A stretch of 64,000 nt of DNA from positions 6,324,001 to 6,388,000 of the forward strand of contig OY763044.2 in assembly GCA_963666825.2 (NCBI GenBank). The letters are read 5' to 3'. A program made the translations under genes and the position numbers. Positions 53,055-62,537 of this stretch are shown here, in pieces (the stretch's first letter is position 1; every line of letters starts with the position of its first letter). This DNA comes from Saccharicrinis sp963666825. Its GTDB lineage: Bacteria; Bacteroidota; Bacteroidia; Bacteroidales; Marinilabiliaceae. The notes below the pieces were generated by a model. The model saw only the letters and a program-made list of their open reading frames with translations. It was not told where the DNA came from and ran no database searches.

Positions 53055-54944
53055 ATGACAAATAATAAACTTATACTAAAGTCAATAATTCAATTATTTG
53101 AAGATAGTTATTTTATTCCTGCGTATCAGAGAGGTTATCGCTGGGATGAAACACAAGTAATACAGTTACTAGAAGATATTTGGAATTTTGCAAACAACCC
53201 ACCCCAACAGGAATCTGGAAGGGAAAAACCATTTTATTGTTTACAACCAATTGTTGTGAAAAAGCACAAAGAAAATGAATGGGAAGTAATTGATGGTCAG
53301 CAAAGGTTAACCACAATTGTTTTAATAATTCATTACTTCAATGAAATGTGGATTGGCAAACAAAAAATAAAAGAGCCAAAAATCCAATATGAAACAAGAA
53401 ATGATTGCTTTCATTTCATTACTCAACTTGAAATTGATACTAATGAAGAAGTTGAATTTGATATAAAAGCTAGTGAAGCTATCCGTAAAGTTAAATTAGT
53501 AGGCGATAAAGATGAGAATGACAATATTGATTTCTATCATATTGCAAGAGCATATAAAGCCATTCATTATTGGGTAACTAAAATGGGAAATGGATTAAAT
53601 AATAATCTGCTTCAATCAGCTTTCCAATTTGACACGCAAGTAATATGGTATGAAGCAGAAGAAACAGAAAGCAATAACTCTATTGATATATTCACAAGGC
53701 TTAATATTGGAAAAATACCTTTGACTAATTCTGAACTTATAAAAGCACTATTCCTACAAAAAGGTAACTTCTCTAATGAAAAAGCTTCTTTACGGCAGGA
53801 AAAAATTGCCTTAGAATGGGATATGATTGAAAAATCACTTCAAGATGATGCGTTTTGGTTTTTTATCTATAATCCAGATAATCCAATACAATATGACAAT
53901 CGAATTGAATATATTTTCGATTTAATGAAAGGTAAAAAAAGAGATTCAGAACACTATTTTACTTTTAATGAATTTGTTAAAGATTTTTCAGAAAACTTAA
54001 AGAATAAAAAACCTGATATTGATAAAATCTGGAAGAAAATTAAAGAGTACGTTTTGACCTTTGAGGAATGGTATAAAGATTACGTTTTGTTTCATTATGT
54101 AGGTTATTTAATTGACTGTATAGAAAAGCCGAAGAATAAAAACAAATATGTAGAAGATACTATTGATAGAATTAATGAATTAAAACTTAGTTCTTCCCAA
54201 AAAACTAAAAATGAGTTTAAAATATATTTGAAAGATGAAATAAGGAAGCAAGTTAATTGCAATATTGAGAAAATAGAATATGGGGATAAACGGATAAAAA
54301 GGATTCTGCTATTGTTCAATATTCAAACAGTATTAGAAACTCAGAAGTCTGATATGCGATTCCCATTTCACAAGTACAAATCAGAGGATTGGGATATTGA
54401 ACATGTATGCTCTCAAACTGATAAGGTAATTGCAGCAAATAACCAATTAGCCTGGATTGATGATATGTTGGAGTATTTCTTGGGTTCTACAAATGTTCAA
54501 GTGGCAACAGATACCATTCAAAAATTACAGGATACAGATGAAAAAGAAAAATCTATTAAAGAAATCTGTCTTTTAATTATTAAAATGAAAAAGGCTGATA
54601 AGATTCAAGATGATAGTTTTACAAATGCCTTTAATCTGGTTCAAAATATGTTTAAAGAGGTTAATCAAATAGAAGATAAAAATGACATATCAAATTTAGC
54701 CTTATTAGATTCTGCTACCAATAGAAGTTACGGTAATTCATTTTTCCCGATTAAAAGAAAAAGAATTATAGAAAATGACAGTAAAGGTGTTTTTGTACCA
54801 ATAGCTACAAAAAATTTGTTTTTGAAGTATTATTCCAAAAAAGCTGATGAAAATATGTATTGGAATAGTGATGATGCTGAAGATTATTTAAACGCAATTA
54901 AAACTACATTGAATTTATTTTTACCATTAGAGGCAAAGGCATGA
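53055..54944 (+). CDS. DUF262 / DUF1524 protein, GmrSD-like restriction factor 1
   Basis: The 629-residue protein has an N-terminal DUF262 (ParB-like) domain: AYQRGYRWDETQVIQLLEDI, then the D80-G-Q-Q-R motif in EVIDGQQRLTT. A helical region follows. The C-terminal part carries an HNH-type nuclease of the DUF1524 kind, with WDIEHVCSQ and NLALLDSATNRSYGNSFFP. In GmrSD-type enzymes DUF262 hydrolyses nucleotides and DUF1524 cuts modified DNA, often glucosylated hydroxymethylcytosine. Its stop overlaps the next DUF262 gene by four bases. Confidence 0.85.
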   Translation: MTNNKLILKSIIQLFEDSYFIPAYQRGYRWDETQVIQLLEDIWNFANNPPQQESGREKPFYCLQPIVVKKHKENEWEVIDGQQRLTTIVLIIHYFNEMWIGKQKIKEPKIQYETRNDCFHFITQLEIDTNEEVEFDIKASEAIRKVKLVGDKDENDNIDFYHIARAYKAIHYWVTKMGNGLNNNLLQSAFQFDTQVIWYEAEETESNNSIDIFTRLNIGKIPLTNSELIKALFLQKGNFSNEKASLRQEKIALEWDMIEKSLQDDAFWFFIYNPDNPIQYDNRIEYIFDLMKGKKRDSEHYFTFNEFVKDFSENLKNKKPDIDKIWKKIKEYVLTFEEWYKDYVLFHYVGYLIDCIEKPKNKNKYVEDTIDRINELKLSSSQKTKNEFKIYLKDEIRKQVNCNIEKIEYGDKRIKRILLLFNIQTVLETQKSDMRFPFHKYKSEDWDIEHVCSQTDKVIAANNQLAWIDDMLEYFLGSTNVQVATDTIQKLQDTDEKEKSIKEICLLIIKMKKADKIQDDSFTNAFNLVQNMFKEVNQIEDKNDISNLALLDSATNRSYGNSFFPIKRKRIIENDSKGVFVPIATKNLFLKYYSKKADENMYWNSDDAEDYLNAIKTTLNLFLPLEAKA

Positions 54945-57481
54945 ATAATATAATAGATTCCCAATCAGGAGATAGGCTTTCATTCTTTAAACTGTTCACA
55001 GAGAGAAAATATAGAGTTTTAATCCCCATCATTCAAAGAGATTATGCTCAAGGACGAAAGTCTTCTACAGAAGTAAGAAAAACTTTTTTAAATGCACTAT
55101 ATAAATATTTAGATGAAGGTATCCCAAATAGGGATTTGGATTTTGTTTATGGAAGTTTAAATAAAGTTGATGGAATAACCGATTTTATACCTCTTGATGG
55201 GCAGCAAAGACTTACAACGCTATTTCTATTGCATTGGTATTTATTTCAAATATCTGATAATGCAGACAAGAAGAATTTATTCACATCTGCATTGTTTAAT
55301 GAAGGTAAATCAATGTTTACATACGAAACTCGTAGTAGTTCTGAAGATTTTTGTGATGCACTAGTTAGTAATGAAATTGATTTTAAAAATTTAATTGAAA
55401 ATAGTCTCTCTAAAACCATAGAAAATACTTCATGGTATTTTCTGTCATGGAAAAATGACCCAACTATACAATCAATGCTTACAATGCTTGATGCAATACA
55501 CAATAAGTTTGCGAATAGAGCCGATTTTTTTGAATTGTTACTAGACAATGAAAATCCTATAATTACTTTCTTATTTCTTAATTTAAAAGACTTTGAGCTT
55601 ACAGACGATTTATACATTAAGATGAATTCTCGTGGGAAACCACTAACTCCATTTGAGAACTTCAAAGCTAAATTTGAACAATATCTTGGGAATGCAGAAA
55701 CAGAAAGAAATTTTACCCTAAAATTTGATGCAAATACGGAAAAGGAAGTTTCTTTAAAAGAATACTTCTCGTATAATATTGATACAAAATGGGCTAACTT
55801 ATTTTGGAATTATAGGGCATTACAAAATCGTTCTAAAGACGACATAGATGACACTTTTGACGATGAGTTAATGAATTTCATACGAGTAATTTTTACTAAT
55901 CAATATGCTTCTACTACAGATGCCTCCCAAAAAGACAAGGATGAATCATTAGAATATCTTTTAGGAACAAGTGTTGGCAAAAAGAATAAGGATTATTCAG
56001 ACGTACTTTCTTTCAATAAATATGAAGAATTAAATGCTTTATCAAAAGATGGGGTTCATTACCTAATAGATGCATTGAATTGTTTTACAAACGGTAATGA
56101 TAAGATAAATCTTTACCTGTCTGATGAATACAAATTCTTTTTTGATGAAAAGAAGACTTTTAAAAATGCGTTGAAACATGAATTTGAAAGTAATCAAGAG
56201 CGAATTTGTTTCCATGCATATATGCGTTTTTTAATCTCCAATAAAGATAATGTTGAAGGGATTTCAGAATGGATGCGTGTTATTCATAACCTAACTCATC
56301 CGGAAAATACCGTGATTGATAGTGCTTCAGAAGTGTCATCAGTAATTAAAACCATTGAATCACTTATACCTTATAGTAATGACATTCTTGAATATTTAAA
56401 ATCGAATCCTGAAATAGCTTCATTTTCTTCATGGCAAGTTCAAGAAGAGAAAATTAAATCACATTTAATTAAGAAAAGTGATAAATGGAGACATAAAATT
56501 GAAAGTGCAGAGAAGCATGGATATTTTAATGGTCAAATTGGTTTTGTACTTGAATTTTCAGGCATTATAGATTATTTCAATAGTAATAAAAACTGTGATT
56601 GGGATAATCAAAATGATACGATGTATTTTGAAAATTTTTCAGAGTATGTAGAAAAAGCAAGTCTAGTTTTTGAAGATAATTATGATAATCGAAAGAATAA
56701 TAAAAATTTTGTTTTTGAACGAGCCGTACTAACTAAGGGTAATTATCTTACAAATGCTTCGCAAAATCGAAAAAACCTATTATCAACAAATCTTGTAAAG
56801 AATAATATTAAACGTGACCACAGTTGGAAAAGACTGTTAAGAATAACAAATGATGAAGTATGGAAAAAGAAGAGGCTTTTGGTAAAGCAAGTATTTGATG
56901 ATAATCGCTTTAACTCTGATGATTTAGCTAATTCTTTAGAGTCAATATGCAAAGACAAAACAAATACCTGGAAGGATTTTCTTATTACTAATCCAAATTT
57001 GATAAGATATTGCAACCAAGGATTTATAAGGTTTGGAAATGAGAAAGATATTCGCTTGTATGGCGAATCACAAAGTAATCACACTCATGTAGAAATGTAC
57101 ACCTATCATTTGTGGAAGCAGTATTTTGAAGTGAACAAGGAATCCTTTAAGCCCTTTAAAAAAGTTTATTATTATGAAATAAAGAGCATTGATGATGATG
57201 CTTGTATTGTTCTTGAGGGATTTTGTCATAATAAAATTCATTATCACATATATATTTATTATTGCAATAATGATAATTTACCAAATCCTTACGAAATAGC
57301 CTTTGGTAAATCTAAAGGTGAAAACATACCCGAAAAATATGGAGATGACATAAAAACCGTTCTTAAACAAACTGATTTTGAATGGAATCAAGAATATGAA
57401 GGGTATTTTTATACAAGTGATAATAGTGATAATATCTTGGATAAGATACATCAATTGAATAACTACCTTTTAAAGCTTTAA
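54941..57481 (+). CDS. DUF262 protein, GmrSD-like restriction factor 2
   Basis: The 846-residue protein starts with a DUF262 domain: IPIIQRDYAQGRKS and the D86-G-Q-Q-R motif in LDGQQRLTTLFLLH. The rest is long, helical and Asp/Asn-rich. I see no HNH nuclease motif like that of its upstream neighbour, so it may be a nucleotide sensor or regulatory partner. The coupled translation (ATGA overlap) suggests a two-subunit system of one nuclease-bearing and one nuclease-less DUF262 protein. Confidence 0.82.
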   Translation: MNNIIDSQSGDRLSFFKLFTERKYRVLIPIIQRDYAQGRKSSTEVRKTFLNALYKYLDEGIPNRDLDFVYGSLNKVDGITDFIPLDGQQRLTTLFLLHWYLFQISDNADKKNLFTSALFNEGKSMFTYETRSSSEDFCDALVSNEIDFKNLIENSLSKTIENTSWYFLSWKNDPTIQSMLTMLDAIHNKFANRADFFELLLDNENPIITFLFLNLKDFELTDDLYIKMNSRGKPLTPFENFKAKFEQYLGNAETERNFTLKFDANTEKEVSLKEYFSYNIDTKWANLFWNYRALQNRSKDDIDDTFDDELMNFIRVIFTNQYASTTDASQKDKDESLEYLLGTSVGKKNKDYSDVLSFNKYEELNALSKDGVHYLIDALNCFTNGNDKINLYLSDEYKFFFDEKKTFKNALKHEFESNQERICFHAYMRFLISNKDNVEGISEWMRVIHNLTHPENTVIDSASEVSSVIKTIESLIPYSNDILEYLKSNPEIASFSSWQVQEEKIKSHLIKKSDKWRHKIESAEKHGYFNGQIGFVLEFSGIIDYFNSNKNCDWDNQNDTMYFENFSEYVEKASLVFEDNYDNRKNNKNFVFERAVLTKGNYLTNASQNRKNLLSTNLVKNNIKRDHSWKRLLRITNDEVWKKKRLLVKQVFDDNRFNSDDLANSLESICKDKTNTWKDFLITNPNLIRYCNQGFIRFGNEKDIRLYGESQSNHTHVEMYTYHLWKQYFEVNKESFKPFKKVYYYEIKSIDDDACIVLEGFCHNKIHYHIYIYYCNNDNLPNPYEIAFGKSKGENIPEKYGDDIKTVLKQTDFEWNQEYEGYFYTSDNSDNILDKIHQLNNYLLKL

Positions 57482-57523
57482 GTTATTGTTTTTGTAATAA
57501 TAAAACCTGTAAATAAATATCAT

Positions 57524-58477
57524 ATGAACGATAAAAAAGAAAAGTCATATAAGATAAAAGTTCCTGTTTATACTTCAGAGCTTATTTTAAAAGGGAGTGA
57601 TTTATTTGGAGGGGTGAGTTTTAAGGATATGAATAAATTTGTTCATAAGAAGGTTCAGTATTACAAGTCGATAACAGATAAAGTTTCACGAAATAAAAGA
57701 AATAAAGTTCAAAAAAAAGAAATTGACAAAGTTGATTGTATAGATATTATAGTAGCAGACCGGCCTTGCGTTATGCTACAGATTTCTGCCTACAATACAA
57801 ATTTATTTGACGGATATGTAGAGACAGATAAAAAAATTAACCTTGAGCAAAGCAATAAAATTGGGAGTGAAAATTATTTCGTTTTATTAGTTCCAAATAT
57901 CATTGGAATAGATAGTAATAATTACAAGCATCAATGGATTTTTTTAATTTATGAAGATCCACATAAGGAAACACAAGATATATTGAGTACAGCGAAATTG
58001 GTTATTAACAAGGTTTTAGGAATTTCAACATCCAACATAAAAGTTCCTGAGATTTTAGATGAACTAAAGAGGGTTAAAAATATTCCAGAACTAACATTGA
58101 ATTTTACTGCAATATCTAATGATGAGAATGAAGTAGATGCTCAATATAGGTCTTATCTTGTTGGTAGTAAATTTAGAAAACAAAGAGAAGATAAATTTGA
58201 AAATATGCCATTTGAGACAACCGAAGAGGTTATTGGTGATATATCATACGAAAAAGACTATCAAAAACGGACTGTTAAAATTGGTTTAGGTAAAAAAGAA
58301 TATAGAATTACCAGAGACGCTATAAATGAAGCTAAAGGTAAAATTAATGAAACTGCGGAAGAGATATTTAATGAAACAATTGGCATTACTGAAACTGAAC
58401 TGAAAGAGAAAATATATGATACCGATTTTATTGTTGAAAAGTTAACACCAATTTTACAAAACTATTTACTTGGTTAG
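57524..58477 (+). CDS. Hypothetical protein, first gene of the Hsp70/helicase set
   Basis: The 317-residue cytoplasmic protein is not recognised. Its N-terminal part reads like a mixed alpha/beta domain (KIKVPVYTSELILKGSDLFG ... VADRPCVMLQISAYN ... YFVLLVPNIIG ... WIFLIYEDPH). The C-terminal third is helical and charged. The strand content resembles sensor or receptor domains of defence systems, but no family is claimed. A 42-base gap separates it from the DUF262 gene. The next gene starts one base after its stop. Confidence 0.68.
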   Translation: MNDKKEKSYKIKVPVYTSELILKGSDLFGGVSFKDMNKFVHKKVQYYKSITDKVSRNKRNKVQKKEIDKVDCIDIIVADRPCVMLQISAYNTNLFDGYVETDKKINLEQSNKIGSENYFVLLVPNIIGIDSNNYKHQWIFLIYEDPHKETQDILSTAKLVINKVLGISTSNIKVPEILDELKRVKNIPELTLNFTAISNDENEVDAQYRSYLVGSKFRKQREDKFENMPFETTEEVIGDISYEKDYQKRTVKIGLGKKEYRITRDAINEAKGKINETAEEIFNETIGITETELKEKIYDTDFIVEKLTPILQNYLLG

Positions 58478-58478
58478 T

Positions 58479-58907
58479 ATGGATAAGATTGAGTTATATA
58501 ATAGTGCTCTTGGGGATATTGGTAATCTCGTTCTTGTAATTTTTGGATTTTCGGTGACCTTATTTACTGTATTATATTCATTTATCATTGCAAAACGAGA
58601 GCAACTTGTAGAATATAGTGATAAAATTAAAAATGGGAATAAGAATTTAGTGATACATCAACGTCAATCAAATGCAATAAAATTCATTGAAAAATTTAGG
58701 ACTTTCAACAAACATCTAATATTCATAATTTTAGTTGACTTACTTATCTATATTACCTGCATAATTTTTAAGTATATCGTAGATGATATTTGTTTCAAAG
58801 AGATTGCAACTTGGACACTTACAATTATTGCGTCCTTGATAATTGTATATGTATCTGTGATGCTCATTATAACGATTAGAGATTATTTCAAGATAACAAA
58901 GATTTAA
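58479..58907 (+). CDS. Small membrane protein of the Hsp70/helicase set
   Basis: The 142-residue product (ATG at 58479; a TTG start would lie at 58470) has one N-terminal helix of about 24 residues (LGDIGNLVLVIFGFSVTLFT and onward), a basic loop, and two helices near the C-terminus. It probably anchors or effects the system at the inner membrane, as in several abortive-infection systems. That function is inferred from position only. Confidence 0.65.
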   Translation: MDKIELYNSALGDIGNLVLVIFGFSVTLFTVLYSFIIAKREQLVEYSDKIKNGNKNLVIHQRQSNAIKFIEKFRTFNKHLIFIILVDLLIYITCIIFKYIVDDICFKEIATWTLTIIASLIIVYVSVMLIITIRDYFKITKI

Positions 58908-58941
58908 TATAAGGATGTAATTGAAAATAAAGTTCTATACT

Positions 58942-61386
58942 ATGACAAATGAGATTTCAATAAATAGTTTTTTACCAGTCTTAACCAATGAGAAGCTTTC
59001 GGAGAAACAAAAAAATATCTTGAATACTACTTTTATTGGAATTGACTTTGGTACGTCAACAACAGTAGTAAGTGTAGCTATTTTTGGTAAAGACAAAGAA
59101 CCATTAGTTGTAAAACCGATTGAATTAAATCAGAAACTAAATGATGGCGCAATCTTTTCATCATATAAGATTCCAACAGTAATTGCATGGTTTCAAAACA
59201 ATTTACTTGTAGGTGAAGGAGCATCTCAACTAAAATTCAAATTAAGATACGGTAAAAATTTATGGCACTCCTTTAAAATGGAACTTGGCGAAGATGTTGG
59301 TTGTAAGTATCCTAACAGTGAATTAGGTAAAAATCATGAAAAGTTTACAATTCTAAATCCGATAGATGCCGCAAAAATATTCTTCAAATATCTTAAAGTC
59401 CAAATTGAACGATATGTAAAGGCTAATAACTTACCTTCAAACATTGAATATTCCGTGAGTATTCCAGCTTCATTTGAAGCTAACCAAAGGAGAGACTTAG
59501 TAAATAGTTTAGAAAGTAATGGATTTCAAATTAATAAGCAATCACTCATTGATGAACCTAATGCTGCATTTTTAAGCTATGTTTCAAAAATAAACAATGG
59601 CAATTCATCCCTAAGCCTTCACGAAGATTATTACCCAAATATTTTGGTTTTTGATTTTGGTGCAGGCACATGTGATATTTCCATTTTGGAATTAGGAAAA
59701 GACAACAATGGTGTGTATTCGAAAAATATTGCCATTTCAAGATTTGAAAAGCTTGGAGGAAACGATATTGACAAGTTAATAGCCGTTGACATTCTCTTAC
59801 CACAATTACTTGACGGAACAAACCTTTCTATTCAGGATTTTAGAACAAGAGAATTGAATGAATTGATAATTCCCAAACTATTAGCAGCAGCAGAGAGGTT
59901 GAAAATTAAGCTAAGTGAAGCCATATCGTTGCAACTAACAAATAAAGCAATTCCTGAATTGGCATTATCCCAAGAATATATTTCGCTTGGAACTTCAATA
60001 AAAATTGAAACAAGAAAAGGTATATTGACAATTGAAGAACCAAAGCTTTCATTTAAAGAGTTTGCAGGAATAAATACTGTTTTTTCTAAAGAAACTAATA
60101 CTCTCCCTGCCAAACGAATTGAAAAAGAACTTGAATTTGTCAGTGTTTTTACCCCAATAAAATCGGCATTAAAAAAGGCAAATCTTGACAAAGAGGATAT
60201 TGACTATGTACTATTTATTGGCGGTAGTTCAAAAAATCCATTTATTCAAAAAACGGTTAGCGACTTTTTCGATGATTCAGAAATTTTATTGCCTCAAGAC
60301 TTACAGGCACATGTTTCAACAGGCGCAGCGATTCACTCATTAATATACAATGGTTTTGGCAAGAATATTATTCAGCCAATTACAAGTGAACCCATAATGC
60401 TAATTACAAAAGATGGTTTTAGAGAAATAGTTGAGCCGATAGTTGAAGCAGGAACTGTAATCCCTTCTGATGTGACGGTGGTTGATAATTTATCACCACA
60501 AAAGGAAGGACAAGAAGTTATTGAATTACCTATTTGTGTTGGAAGTAAAAAGAAGATACTATATAATATCAAATTATTTTCTCCTGAAAAAGGTGGCTTT
60601 TCTTTATCGACCAAAGTTAAAATGGAAATAGAAATTAACGCAGATAAAATGCTTTTGATTAGAGCAACAGCAGGGAACAAAAATGTTATGGTTGAACCAT
60701 TAAGCCCCTTTGCAAACAAAGAATTATCAACAGAAGAAAGAATAAAATACAAAGCAGAAAGAGATTTCAATTTAGAATGTGAAAGAAACGGTGGAGAGCC
60801 GAGTTTATCTTCCCTTCAAAGCTTACATAAAGCTTACGATAAAATTGGTTTTGATTTTAAAGCGGCAGAAACGTTAGAGCAAATTGAAGAATTATTCCCT
60901 GGCAAAGGAAACCTAAACAATATCGGTTTACACTACAGCAATGCTGGTAAAAAGGAAAAAGCTATCAACTATTATGAAAAAGCAATGCATGAATCTCCTT
61001 CAGCAACAACGGCTTTTAACATTGCAATGCAATATAAAAACAAGGATAAAAAGAAATATAGAGAATATCTTGAAAAGGCTCAGGAACTTAACCCAAATGA
61101 TAATACATCTGCATATAATTTAGGTCAAGAATTCATTAAGGATGGAGAAAAAGAGAAAGGCGAAAAATTATTGCAAGAAGCTTTTGATAGATGGCAAAAG
61201 AAATTTGATTCTAATTCAATGAATCATTGGGATTATAGTTGGTTTTCATCTTGTGCAAAAGCATTAGGCAAACATGATTTTGCACAACATATTTTGGAGA
61301 GCCAACCAAAGGAAGATTTCGAGAAAATTTACAAATCAGAAAACCTATCTCAATTTAAAACAGAGTCAGGTATTCAGAAAATATAA
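58942..61386 (+). CDS. Hsp70-like ATPase with C-terminal TPR repeats
   Basis: The product of about 814 residues (ATG at 58942; TTG at 58921 would add seven) has a full Hsp70/actin ATPase core. The phosphate-1 loop is IGIDFGTSTTVVS, the connecting segment SVSIPASFEANQRRDL, DEPNAAFLSY, phosphate-2 VFDFGAGTCDIS, and the adenosine motif LFIGGSSKNP. A beta domain like the substrate-binding part follows. The C-terminus has at least three TPR-like helices (NAGKKEKAINYYEKAMHESP, EYLEKAQELNPND, EKGEKLLQEAFD). It lacks the canonical DnaK lid. The fusion of Hsp70 and TPR fits a sensor or scaffold rather than a general chaperone. Confidence 0.83.
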   Translation: MTNEISINSFLPVLTNEKLSEKQKNILNTTFIGIDFGTSTTVVSVAIFGKDKEPLVVKPIELNQKLNDGAIFSSYKIPTVIAWFQNNLLVGEGASQLKFKLRYGKNLWHSFKMELGEDVGCKYPNSELGKNHEKFTILNPIDAAKIFFKYLKVQIERYVKANNLPSNIEYSVSIPASFEANQRRDLVNSLESNGFQINKQSLIDEPNAAFLSYVSKINNGNSSLSLHEDYYPNILVFDFGAGTCDISILELGKDNNGVYSKNIAISRFEKLGGNDIDKLIAVDILLPQLLDGTNLSIQDFRTRELNELIIPKLLAAAERLKIKLSEAISLQLTNKAIPELALSQEYISLGTSIKIETRKGILTIEEPKLSFKEFAGINTVFSKETNTLPAKRIEKELEFVSVFTPIKSALKKANLDKEDIDYVLFIGGSSKNPFIQKTVSDFFDDSEILLPQDLQAHVSTGAAIHSLIYNGFGKNIIQPITSEPIMLITKDGFREIVEPIVEAGTVIPSDVTVVDNLSPQKEGQEVIELPICVGSKKKILYNIKLFSPEKGGFSLSTKVKMEIEINADKMLLIRATAGNKNVMVEPLSPFANKELSTEERIKYKAERDFNLECERNGGEPSLSSLQSLHKAYDKIGFDFKAAETLEQIEELFPGKGNLNNIGLHYSNAGKKEKAINYYEKAMHESPSATTAFNIAMQYKNKDKKKYREYLEKAQELNPNDNTSAYNLGQEFIKDGEKEKGEKLLQEAFDRWQKKFDSNSMNHWDYSWFSSCAKALGKHDFAQHILESQPKEDFEKIYKSENLSQFKTESGIQKI

Positions 61387-61395
61387 AACAGAGTT

Positions 61396-62526
61396 ATGGC
61401 ATGGATGATTAAATACGACAAACTTGATGATGACCAAAAGGATTTTGTCGATAAGGAAATAAATAAAACAGGTAATATTTGGATAAAAGGTTTTGCAGGT
61501 AGTGGTAAATCAGTAATGTTAATCCATGCTTTAAGAAAGAAGCTAAAAGATTCTCCTAATGCTAAAATGTGTGTTGTTGTCTACACACATTCATTAATTG
61601 ATATGTTTAAAACGGGCATGAATGAATTAGGAATGCGCTCGGTTCCAGTAATGACTTATCATCAATTTAAGAAAGGTTATGACAAATATGACTATATCTT
61701 TTGTGATGAAGTTCAGGATTTACCAGAAGATGTGTTAATTAATATGCAGCAGCGTAGCCAACATGTTTATGTTGCAGGTGATTCAAACCAATCAATTTAC
61801 GATAATACTGTTTCGCCAAATGAAATTGGTAATATTATTAGTGCAAGACCATTTGTATTAACTCGTATCTATCGTTTGACACGTTCAATTATGAATGCAG
61901 TATCAAACCTATTACCAAATATGGATATTTTTGGGTCGCGTAGAGATATGACCAAAAGAGATGTAAGTGTTAGATTAGGAAAAGCCTATGACAAAGAAGA
62001 TGAAGTAAAGTATATTTGGCAACAAGCAAGTAATGCTACATCCGAAGGATATTCATCAGTAGTTCTACTTCCCCATCATGATGATATATTTGATTTTGCA
62101 AATCGTTTGTTAGAAAATGAGAATAAATCAAAATGGGATTTCGTTGAAAACAAATGGGGTAAGCCTGACTACAATTCACTAAATAGACATTTTAAGAATA
62201 AGGGTTTGAAAGTTGAGTATGTTGGTAATGGCTATGGTTCATTTCAAAGTGCCGAAAGAAACCGAAATCTAATCTTAATGACCTATCATAGTGCAAAAGG
62301 GATGGATTTTGAAAATGTGTTTTTACCATATTTGTCTGATGATACATACATAAAGGATGAAACTTTATTTATGGTAGCAATAACACGAAGTAAAATGAAT
62401 TTATATCTTACTTATTCCGGATTTTTACACCATTTAGTTGAACGATTTGAATCTACTTGTCAAAGGATAGATTTAAACGCAGTTAAACAAGAAAATTCAA
62501 GTGTCGAGGATGATTTTGATTTTTAA
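61396..62526 (+). CDS. Compact superfamily-1 (UvrD/Rep-type) helicase
   Basis: The 376-residue protein has Walker A GFAGSGKS at 33-40 and the DEVQD box at 104-108 within IFCDEVQDLPEDV. The GDSNQSIY motif III follows, motif V is in MTYHSAKGMDFENV, and the motif VI-like VAITRSKMNLYL comes last. It is about half the usual UvrD size, lacking large 1B and 2B domains, so it may be a minimal motor working with neighbours. It starts ten bases after the Hsp70 stop. Confidence 0.85.
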   Translation: MAWMIKYDKLDDDQKDFVDKEINKTGNIWIKGFAGSGKSVMLIHALRKKLKDSPNAKMCVVVYTHSLIDMFKTGMNELGMRSVPVMTYHQFKKGYDKYDYIFCDEVQDLPEDVLINMQQRSQHVYVAGDSNQSIYDNTVSPNEIGNIISARPFVLTRIYRLTRSIMNAVSNLLPNMDIFGSRRDMTKRDVSVRLGKAYDKEDEVKYIWQQASNATSEGYSSVVLLPHHDDIFDFANRLLENENKSKWDFVENKWGKPDYNSLNRHFKNKGLKVEYVGNGYGSFQSAERNRNLILMTYHSAKGMDFENVFLPYLSDDTYIKDETLFMVAITRSKMNLYLTYSGFLHHLVERFESTCQRIDLNAVKQENSSVEDDFDF

Positions 62527-62537
62527 AACTTAAATAA

